NCBI GenBank assembly: GCA_963792855.1
Contig: CAWBXZ010000008.1
Location: 1-64,000, forward strand
Reading direction: 5' to 3'
Origin: SG8-40 sp963792855
GTDB lineage: Bacteria; Pseudomonadota; Gammaproteobacteria; Burkholderiales; Eutrophovitaceae
Length of the DNA stretch: 64,000 nucleotides
This document shows positions 1 to 8,650 of this stretch, piece by piece. The first letter of the stretch is position 1; each line of letters opens with the position of its first letter. The translations under genes and the position numbers were made by a program. The notes under the pieces are model-generated. The model did no database searches. It was not told the DNA's origin and saw only the letters and a list, made by a program, of their open reading frames with translations.

Positions 1-809
1 AACAGGATGTGATTGATGGGCAGCAGCGAATTTACTCGATCTATCGATTTTGCAAAAACCACTTCCGATTGGCGGGATTGGAGGTCCTTAGTGAGCTGAA
101 CGGCAATTCTTACCACGAACTTGAAACAAAATTACAACGACAGATCAATACGCACACGCAACGATTTGTTCTGATTACCAACGAGAGCCACCCAGAGGTC
201 AAGTTCGAGGTGTTCGAACGCCTGAACACAAACACGGTGCCACTCACGGCGCAGGAATTGAGGAATTGTGTTTATCGCGGCGCTCTGCTGTCGTTACTCA
301 AGGAATTGGTTCTTGCCGAAGATTGGCTCTCTGTTCTGCGGCGTAAAGAGCCAGATAAGCGGATGCGGGATGAAGAGCTTCTGCTCAGGTTTTTTGCATT
401 TAAGCTCAACGGGCTGGAATCCTATAAAACTCCGCAGAAACATTGGTTGAATGAAGCGGCAAAGAGCGGAAGGAATTTCTCAGAAAACAAGATTCAGCAG
501 TTGAGATCAGACTGGAACCAAGCGCTCGGTAATTCGCTAGTTTGGTTCTCACGCGAGGAGTGTTTCAGGAGTTCTTTGGATTCGCCCCCTAAAGCAATCA
601 ATCGAGCAATCTTCGATTTGGTCACGCAGGCGGCAGTAAGAATCACGCCTCAAAAGGCAGTCGCTGTTAGGACACAATTCCGCAAGAAGTTTGAAGCGCT
701 TCTTGATAATGAGGAATTTCAAGATCTTATTAGCCGATCAGTTGACCATACGAAACGTACGAAGCGAAGGTTCACTTTGTGGAAGGAGGCAATGGCTGGG
801 GTTCTGTAA
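1..809 (+). CDS. DUF262 family protein, C-terminal part (5' end outside window)
   Basis: The frame is open from the left edge and ends with TAA at 807-809, so only the last part of the protein (about 268 residues) is seen. Bases 9-29 encode VIDGQQR, the signature of DUF262, a ParB/Srx-like NTP-binding fold also present in GmrSD type IV restriction enzymes. It is followed by the usual segment with VFERLNTNTVPLTAQELRN. DUF262 proteins occur mostly in restriction and other anti-phage loci. The next gene starts 2 bp downstream and encodes a HEPN protein, so the two are probably translated together. GC content is visibly lower than in the chromosomal genes beyond 3.8 kb, which suggests horizontal transfer. 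Family assignment is firm. Its target is unknown, and its N-terminus cannot be judged here. Confidence 0.85.
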   Translation, partial: QDVIDGQQRIYSIYRFCKNHFRLAGLEVLSELNGNSYHELETKLQRQINTHTQRFVLITNESHPEVKFEVFERLNTNTVPLTAQELRNCVYRGALLSLLKELVLAEDWLSVLRRKEPDKRMRDEELLLRFFAFKLNGLESYKTPQKHWLNEAAKSGRNFSENKIQQLRSDWNQALGNSLVWFSREECFRSSLDSPPKAINRAIFDLVTQAAVRITPQKAVAVRTQFRKKFEALLDNEEFQDLISRSVDHTKRTKRRFTLWKEAMAGVL

Positions 810-811
810 TC

Positions 812-1510
812 ATGGCACGCTACACCTCCGCGTACTGCTCATTCGTGGTTCGGATGGGCGAAGTGACAGTACTACGAATATCAGCGGCGCGGCTTGAGCG
901 GCTCGATCCAGTTGGGAACAGCAAGCAGATCGATGCCCTGTGTCGAGGCGGTATTGTTCTTCTTTCCAGCCACCTAGAAGCCTTCATCAAAGAACTTGGT
1001 GAATTGTTGCTGAGTCGTCTTTTCGACAAAGGCGTTAATAGATCCACGCTGGATCATCGTTTTTTTTATCATGTGTCCAAGGACCGAGTAGACAACATCA
1101 AGGACGCAACCGACCCTGAATCAGTGGCCCGATCTATTTTCGATTTTCTAGCGGCCGATCAAGATCTGTGGTCGAGATCGGGAGCGCTACCTCGATATGT
1201 GGACAGCGAACGGTTCAATCGAGGCTTCTCAAACCCGAAATTTAGGAAAATCAAAAGCTACTTCAATCGATTTGGGTTTCAGGCGTATCACGGAGAACTT
1301 CAGCGCAACCTAACCAGGAACTTTACGCCATATACAAATATGGTGGACCATCTTGTAGACATTAGGAATCTGATCGCGCACGGCGATCCTGGGGCCACGA
1401 AGACTCCAGCGGAGGTGAAAGATATGGTGGATATCGTTATCCAATTTTGCCGTGCGACTGATCAGGTATTTGCTACCTGGTGCAAGGGCAAGTACTGCGG
1501 CATCCGGTAG
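812..1510 (+). CDS. HEPN-domain protein (MAE_28990/MAE_18760-like)
   Basis: A 232-residue protein starting at ATG 812, two bases after the DUF262 stop. An in-frame GTG at 779 would overlap the upstream gene and is less likely, although the best Shine-Dalgarno (AAGGAGG, 783-789) lies between the two. Residues 185-190 read RNLIAH, the R-X4-H active-site motif of HEPN ribonucleases, followed by GD as in the MAE_28990/RiboL-PSP HEPN groups. The rest is helical and charged with no other domain seen. HEPN proteins in defence loci usually cleave RNA when activated, and a DUF262 partner fits a sensor/effector pair. Function is inferred from motif and neighbour only. Confidence 0.7.
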   Translation: MARYTSAYCSFVVRMGEVTVLRISAARLERLDPVGNSKQIDALCRGGIVLLSSHLEAFIKELGELLLSRLFDKGVNRSTLDHRFFYHVSKDRVDNIKDATDPESVARSIFDFLAADQDLWSRSGALPRYVDSERFNRGFSNPKFRKIKSYFNRFGFQAYHGELQRNLTRNFTPYTNMVDHLVDIRNLIAHGDPGATKTPAEVKDMVDIVIQFCRATDQVFATWCKGKYCGIR

Positions 1511-1555
1511 GCTCACCTGGTTAAAGGGGTCAGCGCCGAACGGATTTAACGATTT

Positions 1556-1589
1556 AAGGGGTCAGAGCCTCATGGCACTACCTTAAGCA
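1556..1589. repeat. left terminal inverted repeat of IS4-family element
   Basis: 34 bp, exact reverse complement of 3072-3105. It contains the transposase stop codon (TAA read on the minus strand, 1583-1585). Confidence 0.9.
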
Positions 1590-3055
1590 TACTTCGAACG
1601 CGCCCGGATGATACGCTCGCGTGCAATATCGCGAGGTACGGTGAGTAGCGCATGGGGTTTGGGCCTTCGTTTGACCGCACGTGGTTCGATGCGCCCGGGC
1701 CGAATCGGTAGTGTCATTGCACTGATTGCACCAAGTAGATGTGCGCACATGATATCGGTGGGCTTTCGCCCGGCCCAGCGCAGATGCTGCTGGAACGCGA
1801 GCAGCAGTTGCAACGCGCCTTTGAAACTGAGTGCACGGGCAATGACGTGCGCGGCAGATGCGGCACGCGCGATGAGTCCACGCACCAGATTGTAGGCAAG
1901 CAGATGAACCGCGATTTCCTTGTTGACCATCGGCGGTGACTTCGCACGCAAAACATCCATGCTCATGACTGCTTTGATTGCGCGCAGGTCGACTTCGACC
2001 TGCCAGCGGCACCGGTAGAGTGCATCCAGATCGAGCACGCTTACGCTGTGTGCATCGGTGAGCGTCGTGACCAGCACCCGGCCGGCCACCCTGGTTTGGC
2101 GAACGCTCATGTGCTCGGGCATGCGTTCGTAGGTAGCCTCATCCATCCACTGCGGTCGCTTTGGTCGCTGCCAGGTGACCAGCCGGTCGCGAGGCCCCAG
2201 TCGTTGACCGCGCCGAAAGTCGGTCTTGCGCAACTGGTGTTGCCGGGTGATCACATCCACGCCGCGCTCGCGCAGCAGCGCCAGGGTGAAGTAGTTACAG
2301 TGATAGCGATCCACCACCACGATATCTCCGGCTGCCAGATGGGACATGAGTTGGCGAAACAGCGCTTGTTCCCCCGTGCCTTTGCCCCGACACGGCCCGC
2401 TCGCCCAGGCCAGTACCGCACCGGTGGAGAGGGAAATGAGCGCAACGAGCATCGCCAGCGGGAAACCCAGTCCCGGTCGTTGTTCGCCGCTTTGCGGATA
2501 AACCGCCTGGTTTGCCTGCGTATCAGGCATGGACACCGTGGTGCCATCGAGCAGCTTGACCGATCGGTCCCGCCACTTCCACTGCGCGCAGCTCATGTGC
2601 TCGAGTCGCTTGCCCGCCGCGAGACCCACTCGCTCAATCAGCGGCAATGGCAAGCGGCTTCGCGCCTTGCAGTACGGGCCATTGCTCAGGCTGCAAGGCG
2701 CCTTGCCTTGCGCAGTGCGCTCGGACAAATGTCGCGCCACCGCATCCTGGCACGCTCCGTCTGGCGACAGTGCCTGGCCGATAAATAGCCCGAGGGTGGT
2801 CAGCGGTGGGTAGATGCGCTCACGATAGGCACCGGCTTCCTCGGAAACAATCGTACACAGCTCCTTCTTTGGCAGCAGTTCGTCGAGCGCACGCGTGGGT
2901 CGGTCACCGAATTGTTGCTTGAACCGCTTGACCGCTTGCTGCAGGCGTTTTTTTGCTATCTTCACACATGGCTGATCCTCCTTCGTTATCGACGGTGATT
3001 TCAGACACCACCATCTTAACAATGCGAGGCTCTCAGCCACCCCGAATTCTCTCAC
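1583..3055 (-). CDS. IS4-family DDE transposase
   Basis: A 490-residue reading frame from GTG 3055 to the TAA inside the left inverted repeat. The DDE triad is readable: D170 in LLDGTT, D249 in VVVDRYH, and E354 within Y347-x2-R350-x3-E354-x6-K361, the exact Y(2)R(3)E(6)K signature of the IS4 family. An N-terminal helical DNA-binding region precedes the catalytic core, and a basic tail follows. Length is normal for the family and there is no internal stop, so the enzyme looks active. The true start could be one of the later in-frame codons, since no strong ribosome site supports GTG 3055. Confidence 0.9.
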   Translation of the reverse strand: MREFGVAESLALLRWWCLKSPSITKEDQPCVKIAKKRLQQAVKRFKQQFGDRPTRALDELLPKKELCTIVSEEAGAYRERIYPPLTTLGLFIGQALSPDGACQDAVARHLSERTAQGKAPCSLSNGPYCKARSRLPLPLIERVGLAAGKRLEHMSCAQWKWRDRSVKLLDGTTVSMPDTQANQAVYPQSGEQRPGLGFPLAMLVALISLSTGAVLAWASGPCRGKGTGEQALFRQLMSHLAAGDIVVVDRYHCNYFTLALLRERGVDVITRQHQLRKTDFRRGQRLGPRDRLVTWQRPKRPQWMDEATYERMPEHMSVRQTRVAGRVLVTTLTDAHSVSVLDLDALYRCRWQVEVDLRAIKAVMSMDVLRAKSPPMVNKEIAVHLLAYNLVRGLIARAASAAHVIARALSFKGALQLLLAFQQHLRWAGRKPTDIMCAHLLGAISAMTLPIRPGRIEPRAVKRRPKPHALLTVPRDIARERIIRARSKYA

Positions 3056-3071
3056 TGCTTACGCACTTTGC

Positions 3072-3105
3072 TGCTTAAGGTAGTGCCATGAGGCTCTGAC
3101 CCCTT
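3072..3105. repeat. right terminal inverted repeat of IS4-family element
   Basis: 34 bp, exact reverse complement of 1556-1589. Confidence 0.9.
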
Positions 3106-3246
3106 TTGCCTTTTCCGCCGAGAGCCCTTTTCCGCCGCCAGAGCCCTTAGAACTTCCGAGGCATTTTCGAGCGTACCGCAAGATGAGGTTTCGGAGTGTC
3201 TGCGAAACTGTGGGAAGGCCACACCCCGTAGACCGAACCGTAGCTG

Positions 3247-3290
3247 CAGATTAACGTCGCGTGACGTTCTAACGTTATAACGTTAATCTG
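3247..3290. promoter_or_regulatory. nested inverted repeats upstream of toxin-antitoxin genes (likely operator)
   Basis: Bases 3247-3257 and 3280-3290 form an 11-bp perfect inverted repeat (CAGATTAACGT/ACGTTAATCTG). Within it, 3270-3285 is a perfect 16-bp palindrome, TAACGTTATAACGTTA, containing a TATAAC that could serve as a -10 box. The block ends 20 bp before the antitoxin ATG. Such a site is typical for autorepression by an antitoxin or antitoxin-toxin complex. The role is inferred from position and symmetry. Confidence 0.7.
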
Positions 3291-3310
3291 ACGGGAGGAG
3301 GTGGTGCGTC

Positions 3311-3544
3311 ATGAGTGAAATGACCAAAAGATGAACGATTTACTTCGAACCCCAGATTCATCACGCTTTGCGGGTCAAGGCGGCAAATACGCACCAATCG
3401 GTCTCTGAGGTGGTGAATGAAGCGGTTCGGTTAGCTCTGCGAGAAGATGCAGAGGATTTGAGCGCGTTCGAAGAGCGTGCCGAAGAGCCAACGCTGAGCT
3501 ACGAAGCCTTGCTGGCTGATCTGAAATCGCATGGCAAGTTATGA
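3311..3544 (+). pseudogene. RelB/RHH-like antitoxin frame interrupted by an in-frame TGA
   Basis: ATG 3311 follows a strong AGGAGG (3296-3301). The frame reads seven codons, meets TGA at 3332-3334, and then continues in the same frame to a TGA at 3542-3544. The downstream part (TIYFEPQIHHALRVKAANTQ, then SVSEVVNEAVRLAL) looks like a ribbon-helix-helix antitoxin, with an acidic C-terminal part that would bind the toxin. No ATG restart is present in frame. The change fits one substitution, for example CGA or TGG to TGA. It may be a real nonsense mutation, readthrough, or a sequence error. The frame overlaps the toxin gene by 14 bp, as usual for such pairs. Confidence 0.75.
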
Positions 3545-3791
3545 GCTCGTATTCAAGCAATCCGTCGCGAAAGATCTACGGAGCATCCCGAAAGAAGCTG
3601 TCGCGCGTATTCTGAAGCGGATCGAAGCGCTGCGTGACGATCCACGCGGAGAAGGTTGCGTAGAGCTCTCCGCACAAGAACGGTATCGAGTACGACAGGG
3701 CGTCTACCGAGTGGTTTATGAAATCCGCGATAACGAACTCGTTGTCATGGCGGTCAAGATTGGCCATAGATCCGCAATCTACAAGCGATGA
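3531..3791 (+). CDS. RelE/ParE-family toxin
   Basis: An 86-residue protein from ATG 3531, overlapping the end of the antitoxin frame. It has the RelE fold pattern: helices with KDLRSIPKEAVARILKRIEA, then the beta-strand core RYRVRQGVYRVVYEIRDNEL and a final VVMAVKIGHRSAIYKR. These conserved Arg/Tyr/His positions are typical of RelE mRNA interferases that cut at the ribosome. The frame is complete. Because the antitoxin frame is interrupted, either the toxin is silenced, or another antitoxin protects the cell, or the stop is an error. RelE is more likely than ParE but the split between them is not secure from sequence alone. Confidence 0.85.
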   Translation: MASYELVFKQSVAKDLRSIPKEAVARILKRIEALRDDPRGEGCVELSAQERYRVRQGVYRVVYEIRDNELVVMAVKIGHRSAIYKR

Positions 3792-3795
3792 CCGT

Positions 3796-6700
3796 TCACC
3801 AGGTATCAACAAACGGCCGTTTCTTTTCTGTCCGTGGCGCTAATGGCGGCAGCGAACGCAGGCCCGCCATGACCCATGCGCGCGTGTCCGCCGGGTCGAT
3901 GACGTCGTCGATCTCGAACAGGCTGGCAGCACTGAGCGCCTTGCCGCGCTCGTAGGCTTCGGCGACCATTTCGTCGAATTTGGCCTTGCGTTGTTGCTGG
4001 ATCGGTGATCGCTTCGAGTTCCTTGCGAAAACCGAGTTTGACGGAACCTTCGAGGTTCATCGGGCCGAACTCCCCGGTTGGCCATGCCACCGCGAACATC
4101 GGCAGGTGGAAGCTTCCGCCGACCATCCCCTGCGAGCCGAGGCCGTAGGCTTTTCGCATCACGACCGAAAAAATCGGCACGGTGACGTTGGCGCCCGTCA
4201 CGTAGAGCCGGCAGCAATGGCGTACCAGCGCGGTGCGCTCGGCGTCCGGCCCCACCATGTTTCCCGGCGTATCGCAAAGAGACAGGATCGGGATGTCGTA
4301 GGCGTCACATAACTGCAGGAAGCGCGCCGCCTTGTCGGCGGAATCCGCATCGATCGCGCCGCCCAGTACCATCGGGTTGTTTGCCAGCAGTCCCAGCGGG
4401 CGGCCCTCGATGCGGACGAACGCGGTGATGATGCTGGTGCCGAAATCGCGGCGCAGTTCCAGTACCGAATCCTCGTCGGCAATGACATCGATTACCCGGC
4501 GCACGTCGTACACGCGCAAGCGGTTTTCCGGAATGGCGTGGCGCAATTCGCGCTGGTCGGCGCACGACCATTGCGAGACCGGTCCCTGAAAGTAGGAAAT
4601 GTATTTCTTCGCGGCGCGTACCGCCTCGGCTTCGTCCTTGACGACAACGTCGATGACCCCGTTGCGGCGCTGGACCGATGTCGGTCCGACTTCGTCCGGC
4701 CGGAAACTCCCCAGGCCGCCGCCTTCGATCATCGCGGGTCCACCCATGCCAAGGGACGTGTTCTCGGTGGCGATGATGACATCGCAGCATCCCGCCACGA
4801 CGGCGTTACCGGCAAAGCAGCGGCCGGAAACGATACCCACCAGCGGGACCAGCCCGCTCAGTTTGGCGAGCAGCGTGAACGCCTTGATGTTCAGCCAGCC
4901 CGAGGTAAGAATGTCGGTGTCACCGGGACGGCCGCCGCCACCCTCGGCAAACACAATCAGGGGCAGGCGCCACTGCGGCGGCCAGTTCGAAAATCCGGTC
5001 TTTTTTCTGATGGTTCTTGTATCCCTGCGTACCGGCCAGCACGGTGTAGTCGTAGGACATCACCATGCAGCGCGCATCCGTATCGGCAAACAGTTCGCCA
5101 TTGACCCGGCCGATGCCCATCACGAGGCCATCGGCGGGCGTGCGTTTGATGAGGTCGTCCATGGTGCGGCGGCTGCGCTGTGCCGCGACGGTAAAAGCGC
5201 CGTACTCATGGAAACTCCCCGGGTCGCACAGATCGGCGATGTTCTCGCGCGCGGTGCGCAAACCGAGTTGGTGGCGCTTGTCGACGGCATCGGGTCGCGC
5301 CGCATCTTCCGTCAGTGCGCGCCGCTGCTGAAGCTCGGCGAGATCGGCGCGGATGGTATCGAGGTCGATCGCTTGCCCGGTTTCTTCCGGGCCGGCATCG
5401 TCCGCTGTCACGGCAACGGTCAGCAAGGCGGCACCTTCCAGTAGCGTCTGGTCGGGGACGCTGCGAACCTCCTGCACGATGCCCGATACCGGCGAGACGA
5501 TGACGTGTTCCATCTTCATCGCTTCCATCACCGCCACCTGTTGTCCGCGCCGAACGGGTTCGCCGGGGCTGACATCGATGCTGACAACGGTTCCGGATAT
5601 GACGGTGCCGATTGCCCGCATTCCCTCCGGCAGCGGTGCTTCGTCTGTCGAAGAAGGCGCATTGGCCTCGTGCTCGCCGCGTTTCAGTATCGCCAGCGGA
5701 TCGGGCGGCTCGTTCCGTGCGGGGGACGTTGCCGTTGCGCTCACGCCCGCAGGTTCCGGGTACATCCGCGCATGCGCGCCCGGTGCGCACAACGACTCAA
5801 GATTTTCGCTGATGAGTCCGGTATGCCACTGGCCTTCGGTAAATGCGGGTGTGGCAAGCAGGTTCAGCAGAAACTCGCGATTGGTTGGCACGCCCTCGAT
5901 GCGAAACTCCGACAACGCGCGCCGCGCTTTCGATATGACCGCATCGAGCCCGCCCGATGTAACGTGGACGATCACTTTCGCCAGCAGCGAGTCGTAGCGC
6001 GGGTTGACGCGAAAGCCGCCGTGTCCGCAGGTGTCGAGACGGACCCCGGGCCCTGCGGGCGGATCGAATGCGTGCAGCACGCCGGAAGAGGGGTGAACGG
6101 CACCATCGGCCGACATCGTTTCCGCGTTTACGCGCAGTTGCATTGCGATGCCGCGCGGCGGCGCGATCCGGTCGGCGGTCAGGCCCAGTTCTTTCAGTGA
6201 CCGGCCGCCGGCGATGTCGAGTTGCACGCGCACCAGGTCGATGCCGGTGACTTCCTCGGTGACGGTGTGCTCGACCTGCAGGCGCGCATTGGCTTCGATA
6301 AAGGCGAAGCGTGATTGATCGCCGGCATCCTGCTCGACCAGAAATTCGAATGTCGCGATGTTGCGCAGTTTCACCGCCGACGCCATGCGCAGCGCGGCGT
6401 CGATCAGTTTCTCGCGTAACGGCGTGGACAGTCCCGGCGCCGGCGCGATTTCAACCAGTTTCTGATGGTTGCGTTGCACGCTGCACTCACGCTCCCACAG
6501 GTGGACAACGTCGCCACTGCCATCGCCGATCACCTGCACTTCGATGTGGCGCGCGTTCGGCAAGAGTTCTTCGACATAGACGGCATCATTGCCAAACGCC
6601 TGTTTTGCTTCGGAGCGGCAACGCGCAAAGGCGGAGTCGAGATCCGCTTCATTGAAAACCGGCCGCATGCCGCGACCGCCGCCGCCGGCCAGTGCCTTGA

Positions 6701-7172
6701 GCATGACAGCACCGCCTTTTTCCGATGCGCGGAAGAACCGGCGGACTTCTTCGAGCGACGTTGCGCTGTTGGTACCCGCAAGAACCGGCACGCCGCATTC
6801 CGCGGCAAGCCTGCGCGCCGCGCCCTTGTCGCCGAAAGTTTCCAGCACGTCCGGCGTGGGGCCGACAAAAATCAACCCTGCGGTTTCACAGCGCCGAGCA
6901 AACCCGGCGTTCTCGCTCAGGAAACCGTAGCCGGGGTGTATCGCATCGCATCCGGTCTCGCCTGCGATACGGATAATCTGTGCCCCGTCGAGGTAGGCGG
7001 ACGGCCCGCGGCCCGTGAGGCCGTGCGCTGCATCCGCCTTGTTCGTGTGGGCCGACGCACTGTCGTCTTCGGAGTAGATGGCGTGGGAGCGGATAGCCGC
7101 ATCGGCTGCGCTGCGTGCAATGCGGATGGCGATTTCGCCGCGGTTCGAGATCAGTAGATTGTTGATGGCCAT
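3796..7172 (-). CDS. fused acyl-CoA carboxylase (biotin carboxylase-BCCP-carboxyltransferase), two frameshifts
   Basis: One long gene read from ATG 7172 to TGA 3796-3798; removing two extra bases gives 1124 residues. Order: biotin carboxylase (about 1-450; starts NNLLISNRGEIAIRIARS, ATP-grasp GGGGRGMR, FIEANARLQVEH), biotinyl domain (AMKM biotin site), then carboxyltransferase (DGLVMGIGRVNG, later FAEGGGGRPGD and SLCDTPGN). Frame 1 breaks near 4970, just after RIFELAA, where one added base shifts QWRLPLIVFAEGG. A second added base near 4000 shifts the end, which should read AKFDEMVAEAYERGKALSAA and onward to FVDTW. Both breaks resume exactly in the right place, so sequence error is likelier than decay. 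The enzyme would carboxylate an acyl-CoA; its substrate is unknown. A CoA-transferase gene lies 36 bp upstream on the same strand. Confidence 0.85.
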
Positions 7173-7208
7173 GGCGCTTGCGGACTTTCGGGAATAATCT
7201 CAGGTGGG

Positions 7209-8441
7209 CTAGATGATGCCGGATTTACGCAGCCCGGCGATTGTTTCCGGTGTCATGTCCAGCCACTCGGCGAGCACCGCATCGGTTTGTTCACCCAGCG
7301 AAGGCGGCGGGTGGCGAAGACGCATCGGCGAGTCGCCGAACCGGACGCTGAATCCCTGCATCGGCACGGTGCCGGCTTTCGAGTGCTGCATCCGGAGAAT
7401 CTGTCCGCGATGGGCGAGGTGTTCGTCATCGACCAGATCGGCAACGGAGGCGACCTTTGCCGCCGGGACGCCGTTCGCGGTCAGCGCGTCCAGCATTTCG
7501 GCACTGCTCAAGGTAATTGCCCAATCCGCGATGAGGCGTTCCAGTTCCTCCACGTTCTGCATGCGTGCGGCATTGTTCTCGAAGCGCACGTCGTCGGCGA
7601 GGTCCGCTCTTCCCATCGCGCGCGCGAGTCCGCGAAACATGGCGTCATTCGCCACGACCAGATGCACCCAGGCATCGTCGCGCGTTGCAAAGGAATTGGC
7701 CGGAGCGGCGTAGCGGTCGCGGTTGCCGTGGCGCGTCATGGTGCGGCCGTGGAGCACCTGTTCCGGAATCGCCGTCATCAGCATGGACAGGGCAGAGTCC
7801 ATCAAGGCGACATCAACTACCTGGCCCTTGCCCGTTCGTTGCCGCGCCTGAAGGGCGCCGAGCGTGCCGATGGTGGCATACATGCCGGTTGTATAGTCCA
7901 CGATATACGTTCCCGCCATGGTCGGGTGTCCATCCGGGTCGCCGGTCACTTCCATCAGTCCGCTCCTCGTCTGGGCGATGACATCGAAGCAAGGCATTGC
8001 CGAGAGCGGACCGGTCTGGCCGAATCCGGAAATGCGCGTCGCGATCAGCGACGGGTTGAGCTCTTGCAGCGTGTCCCAGTCGAAACCCATCTTCTCCAGC
8101 GTGCCCGGCACGAAATTCTCGACCAGCACGTCGGCCTTGCGCAAAAGGTCGCTGAGCAGGGCCTTTCCCGCTTCGGTGCGCAGGTCCAGCGTCAGGCTGC
8201 GCTTGTTGCGATTGAAGACCATGGTGTACAGGCTTTCGCCTTCGACAAACGGGCCGTAGGCACGGCTGTTTTCCCCGCGGCCCGGCGGTTCGACCTTGAT
8301 GACGTCCGCACCCATGTCGCCGAGCAGCATGGCGCAGTAAGGGCCTGCGATGAAGCGCGACAGATCGACAACGCGCACGCCGTCGAGCGCGCCCGGCCCG
8401 GGGTTGCCGGCCTGTTCCGTAATCGTGCTGCCGCCTGACAT
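7209..8441 (-). CDS. CaiB/BaiF-family CoA-transferase
   Basis: 410 residues from ATG 8441 with GGAG about 9 bp before it; longer in-frame starts lack family sequence. The N-terminal region LDGVRVVDLSRFIAGPYCAM, then GADVIKVEPPGRGE and NRNKRSLTLDL, are hallmarks of class III (formyl-CoA type) CoA-transferases, and a conserved catalytic Asp is expected in the DLRT region. It moves CoA between organic acids without ATP. It is probably the first gene of a two-gene operon with the carboxylase, suggesting activation of a carboxylic acid as CoA ester followed by carboxylation. A second family member sits at 46.1-47.4 kb. Confidence 0.9.
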   Translation of the reverse strand: MSGGSTITEQAGNPGPGALDGVRVVDLSRFIAGPYCAMLLGDMGADVIKVEPPGRGENSRAYGPFVEGESLYTMVFNRNKRSLTLDLRTEAGKALLSDLLRKADVLVENFVPGTLEKMGFDWDTLQELNPSLIATRISGFGQTGPLSAMPCFDVIAQTRSGLMEVTGDPDGHPTMAGTYIVDYTTGMYATIGTLGALQARQRTGKGQVVDVALMDSALSMLMTAIPEQVLHGRTMTRHGNRDRYAAPANSFATRDDAWVHLVVANDAMFRGLARAMGRADLADDVRFENNAARMQNVEELERLIADWAITLSSAEMLDALTANGVPAAKVASVADLVDDEHLAHRGQILRMQHSKAGTVPMQGFSVRFGDSPMRLRHPPPSLGEQTDAVLAEWLDMTPETIAGLRKSGII

Positions 8442-8650
8442 GCGCTGCTCCGGCAAAGGCTCCAGAATAACCGGTATTCTTTTGCCCGTTCCCGCGGAAG
8501 AATGCAAGCGACGCGCGGGTGAGCGGGTTGCTTTTCCTGCCGCCGGCACCGGTTCCGGGCAGCGTGTCGCAATAAGAGGGACAATGCGTTGCAGCCCGGT
8601 TGCAGTCGCTGCAATCGTCCCCAATCCCGTTGTTGCCTGACAACCCACTC

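Larger units (their letters stand above)
1556..3105. mobile_element. IS4-family insertion sequence with perfect 34-bp TIRs
   Basis: Bases 1556-1589 and 3072-3105 are perfect reverse complements over 34 bp and bracket one transposase gene on the minus strand. The next base on either side of each repeat no longer pairs, so the 1550-bp span is a well-defined unit. No convincing direct target repeat is seen at the two outer edges. A second AAGGGGTCAG, the outer 10 bp of the repeat, lies just outside the left end at 1524-1533. The element sits between the DUF262/HEPN genes and a toxin-antitoxin locus. Confidence 0.9.

Noticed and set aside
2048..2788. Plus-strand open frame inside the IS element
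   Set aside because: Antisense to the transposase, which has all catalytic motifs.
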